DNA of 64,000 nucleotides from Antonospora locustae (Eukaryota; Microsporidia): NCBI GenBank assembly GCA_007674295.1, contig CM017453.1, positions 119,676 to 183,675 of the forward strand, read 5' to 3'. Shown piece by piece: positions 61,189 to 64,000 of this stretch (position 1 is its first letter; each line of letters starts with the position of its first letter). The notes under the pieces were generated by a model. It saw only the letters and a program-made list of their open reading frames with translations, ran no database searches and was not told where the DNA came from. The position numbers and the translations under genes were made by a program.

Positions 61189-63585
61189 ATGTATCTGCAG
61201 AGAATGGAGTGCATGGGAATGCATGTGCTGTGTTGTCTTGGCACACAGGACATCAACATGCTTCCAGACGAGAGTGCACTCAGCGTGCACATCTCTAGCG
61301 TGCGTGCAGTCAAGTTTATGGACGAGAAGAGAAACGTGGTCAAAGAGAAAACATACAGAGTCGACATGTGTGTTCAGTGGGGCAGAGATGTGTTTGGCAG
61401 GGCAGTTGAGATGCTTGGAGGACAGCAGAGCCATGTAAGTGCCGAAAGGGTGGAGACGATTCTGAGAGCAATGGCCGATCTGAGCACAGACACAGAGAGT
61501 GCACACGTGCACAACACAAGACGTGAAGTGGAGGTTCTGTGGAACAGAGACGCGTTTAGTAGAGCAGTCCGAACGCATGGAGGAAGACTGCAGAGCAAGG
61601 TCGATGGCGAGGAGGTGGAGGCGATTCTGCATGCAATGGCATACCAGAGCACAGGAAAGATCAACATTCTGCATGTGTCTGAGTACATGAAGAAAATCGC
61701 AAAGAACAGTGGGGAGAGCTACGAGATCAGATGCGACGCAGAGATCTTTGAGAAGACATACAACATAATGATCGGAAACGAGCAGGAGAAAGTGAATGCA
61801 TACGACATGGTGAAGATTCTGCATCTGATGAATGATCTGAAGATAGAAGAGGAGTGGAAGTGGGCATGCTATGACAAGCTGGCAAGAAAGACAAAGGAAG
61901 ACAACAGAGAGGCAGCAATAGGAGACATCGAGGAGATCGAAAAAGAGCTTGTGGCAGATCCCCACAAGACAGACAACACCTTTTTGTACACACAACACCT
62001 TCTGAGACTGTATGCAGAGGAGCACGGAATGCATTTGACAGTGGACGAGAAGAGAAAGACACTCGATCTTCGGCGCAGTCGTATCAAGAAAGAGCAGAGA
62101 GAGAACATGACAGAAGACTGGATGCTGAGAGTGGAGGTGAGCGAGGAGTACAGAAGACAGAGAGAAGTGCAGCGACTGGCAGTGGTGCTGATGGAGACGA
62201 AGGACATATCAGTCGAGATGGATATAGAGGAGTGGAAGCCAGAAGACAGAGGAATGCTGGAGAGAATCGCATTCAGGGCAAAGAAGACAGAGCTGAGAAT
62301 AAAGTGCAGGAGAGTAAGGCCGAGAGCAATTGCAGAGCACATGCAGAGTCTGAAGAACAACATAGTAGAGCTGGATGTCTCGTATAGTTATCTAATTGAC
62401 AAAGACTGGGAGACAATAGGAAAGATGACAAAGCTTAAAACGCTGAACATAAGTCGTTGTAACATACAAGCAGGAACAATTGCAGAGCACATGCAGGGTC
62501 TGAAGAGCAATCTTGTGGTGCTAGATGTCTCGTCGAACAGAAACCTGAGCGACGAAGACTGGAAGACAGTGGGAGAGATGACAAAGCTTGAAAGGCTGGA
62601 CATAAGAGGCTGTGACATACAAACAGAAGTAATCACAAAGCACATGCAGAGCCTGAAGAACAACATAGTAGAGCTAGATGTTTCGAAGAACAAAAACCTA
62701 AGCAACGAAGACTGGAAGACAGTGGGAGAGATGACAAGGCTTGAGTGGCTGAACATAAGTTATTGTGACATACAAGCAGGAACGATCACAAAGCACATGC
62801 AGAGTCTGAAGAACAATCTTGTGGAGATGGATGTCTCGTGTAACACAAACCTGAGCGACGAAGACTGGAAGACAGTGGGAGAGATGACAAGGTTTAAGAG
62901 GCTGAACATAAGATTTTGTTATGTAAAACCAGGAACGATCGCACATCACATGCAGAGTCTGAAGAACAACCTTGTAGAGCTGGATGTCATGTGGAACGAA
63001 AAACTAAGCGACGAAGACTGGAAAACAGTGGGAGAGATGACAAGGCTTAAGAGGCTAGACATAAGTGGTTGTAACGTAAAAGCAGGAACGATCGCACAGC
63101 ACATGCAGAGTCTGAAGAACACTCTTGTGGAGCTAGATATCTCTGAGAACAGAGACCTAAGCGACGAAGACTGGGAGACCATAGGAGTGATGATAAGGCT
63201 TGAGAAGCTGTACATGATTCGTTGTAACATACAAGCAGGAAAGATCGCAGAGTGCATGCAGAGTCTGAATCTAGTGAAGCTGAATGTCTCGTGGAACAGA
63301 GACCTAAGTGAAGTAGACTGGAAGACGCTGGGAGAGATGACAAGGCTTGAGAAGCTGAACATAAGAGGCTGTGACATACAAACAAAAGTAATCGCAAAGC
63401 ACATGCAGAGTCTAAAGAACATTCTCGTGGAGCTGGATATCTCGTATAACACAAACTTGAGCGACGAGGACTGGAAGAGAGTGGGAGAGATGACAAGGCT
63501 TGAAAGGCTGAACATAAGAGGCTGTGATGTGCAAGAGGAGTTTTCGAGATATCTTGGAGGGCTCAGATGTTGCATAGTGGAGTAG
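61189..63585 (+). CDS. B-family protein: helical repeats plus LRR pairs (B1)
   Basis: 798 residues from the ATG at 61189, which has CAGCCC directly upstream; the open frame extends further left without an ATG. The N-terminus (M-Y-L-Q-R-M-E-C-M-G-M-H-V-L-C-C-L-G) is weakly hydrophobic, not a clear signal peptide. Residues about 55-250 hold three similar units: C-V-Q-W-G-R-D-V-F-G-R-A-V, L-W-N-R-D-A-F-S-R-A-V and R-C-D-A-E-I-F-E-K-T-Y, each followed by I-L-x-x-M. This recalls BTB/BACK-type adaptors, but only loosely. From about 380 to the end are paired LRRs of about 52 residues (I-V-E-L-D-V-S, D-E-D-W-K-T-V-G-E-M-T-R-L, L-N-I-S-x-C-D-I-Q-A-G-T-I-A), like ribonuclease-inhibitor LRRs. It follows A2 by about 265 bases and shares its duplicated history. 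Confidence 0.85.
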   Translation: MYLQRMECMGMHVLCCLGTQDINMLPDESALSVHISSVRAVKFMDEKRNVVKEKTYRVDMCVQWGRDVFGRAVEMLGGQQSHVSAERVETILRAMADLSTDTESAHVHNTRREVEVLWNRDAFSRAVRTHGGRLQSKVDGEEVEAILHAMAYQSTGKINILHVSEYMKKIAKNSGESYEIRCDAEIFEKTYNIMIGNEQEKVNAYDMVKILHLMNDLKIEEEWKWACYDKLARKTKEDNREAAIGDIEEIEKELVADPHKTDNTFLYTQHLLRLYAEEHGMHLTVDEKRKTLDLRRSRIKKEQRENMTEDWMLRVEVSEEYRRQREVQRLAVVLMETKDISVEMDIEEWKPEDRGMLERIAFRAKKTELRIKCRRVRPRAIAEHMQSLKNNIVELDVSYSYLIDKDWETIGKMTKLKTLNISRCNIQAGTIAEHMQGLKSNLVVLDVSSNRNLSDEDWKTVGEMTKLERLDIRGCDIQTEVITKHMQSLKNNIVELDVSKNKNLSNEDWKTVGEMTRLEWLNISYCDIQAGTITKHMQSLKNNLVEMDVSCNTNLSDEDWKTVGEMTRFKRLNIRFCYVKPGTIAHHMQSLKNNLVELDVMWNEKLSDEDWKTVGEMTRLKRLDISGCNVKAGTIAQHMQSLKNTLVELDISENRDLSDEDWETIGVMIRLEKLYMIRCNIQAGKIAECMQSLNLVKLNVSWNRDLSEVDWKTLGEMTRLEKLNIRGCDIQTKVIAKHMQSLKNILVELDISYNTNLSDEDWKRVGEMTRLERLNIRGCDVQEEFSRYLGGLRCCIVE

Positions 63586-63800
63586 CATGTTGAAAGAGAA
63601 AACCAACACGAGGAGCCGAACGGCAGGTCGAGAAGACACTGTGTTGGGATCGAACATGTGTCTGCATGATGCACAGTGTCTGTAGCGGGAGACAGGAGCA
63701 AGAAGCATGAATGCGCAGGATCTCGTGGCAGCGAGAGCAGTGCACCACAATAAATACAGCGATGCACACACTTTCTCACACAGTCATGGGGTGTTGGGAC

Positions 63801-63994
63801 AGAAGGCAGCAATGCAAGAAGCGGAGCACTGTTGGTGTTTGTCATCCAGACAATTGACCGGGAGTCTGAGATGCAATGCAAGGCACAGAAGGCAGCAATG
63901 CAAGAAGCGGAGCACTGTTGGTGTTTGTCATCCAGACAATTTGACCGGGAGTCTGAGATGCAATGCAAGGCACAGAAGCCACTCGTGTTCGAGG
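63801..63994 (+). repeat. 86-base tandem repeat at the window edge
   Basis: Units start at 63801 (AGAAGGCAGCAATGCAAGAA), 63887 and 63974. The first two are identical except for one extra T in the second (CAATTTGACC versus CAATTGACC). The third diverges after AGAAG as the window ends. It may be the edge of a longer satellite or just a local duplication. Confidence 0.8.
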
Positions 63995-64000
63995 ACAGAG

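Noticed and set aside
1..64000. CRISPR arrays, bacterial operons, IS elements
   Set aside because: No short-repeat/spacer pattern or transposase with inverted ends was seen. The gene set is eukaryotic; the tandem repeats are LRR-coding or minisatellite.

Overview
The window looks like a piece of a microsporidian chromosome: a highly reduced, intron-poor, fungus-related intracellular parasite. No taxonomic marker was matched, so the assignment is an inference. It rests on short, apparently intronless genes on both strands with spacers often of 30-150 bases, AATAAA signals overlapping or just after stop codons, CCC runs directly upstream of many start codons, and a reduced set of eukaryotic housekeeping genes beside an expanded family of secreted leucine-rich-repeat (LRR) proteins.

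Region 1 (1 to about 15,100) is very A+T-rich and has no convincing gene. It holds two short telomere-like CCCTAA runs in the same orientation, four degenerate copies of a roughly 75-base repeat, and a second pair of decayed repeats. It reads as a subtelomeric or centromere-like graveyard with an abrupt right edge.

Region 2 (15.1-41 kb) is a compact conserved core. In order it encodes: TFIIE beta; a long-chain acyl-CoA synthetase; glutamyl-tRNA synthetase; an LRR protein with a Cys-rich tail; a Nup54/57-like nucleoporin; an ankyrin-like protein; a YEATS protein; tRNA-guanine transglycosylase; a Rho-like GTPase; a bZIP factor; an RNF121-like RING membrane protein; the Mot1 ATPase; tRNA-Gly(CCC) and tRNA-Leu(UAG); a Sec12-like exchange factor; a Cdc20/Cdh1 APC/C activator; an NF-YA subunit; a small membrane protein; a CHY zinc-finger protein; a secreted LRR-tailed protein; and a RINT1/Tip20-like tether.

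Region 3 (41-46 kb) is transitional, with secreted or unrecognised proteins and decayed genes. Region 4 (46-64 kb) is a duplicated accessory island. Its unit is gene A (signal peptide, 23-residue LRRs, conserved helical C-terminal module) followed by gene B (helical repeats, then about 52-residue LRR pairs). A1 (46123-48891) is intact. A2 (58916-60923) carries two single-base frame breaks and is followed by intact B1 (61189-63585). A decayed A-B unit lies at 51.1-53.0 kb and a B fragment with an 84-base tandem array at 56.5-57.9 kb. A secreted von Willebrand factor A (VWA) protein lies between them on the minus strand, next to an assembly join (N at 53584 flanked by a 250-base duplication).

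The most interesting proposal concerns the A-family C-terminal module. By eye it resembles the NEL E3 ubiquitin-ligase domain of bacterial LRR effectors (IpaH/SspH/SlrP type), including a Cys-x-Asp-Arg motif at Cys738. Together with the signal peptide and LRR array this suggests a secreted, host-directed ubiquitin ligase family that diversifies by LRR shuffling. This is an inference from pattern reading and needs profile or structure searches.
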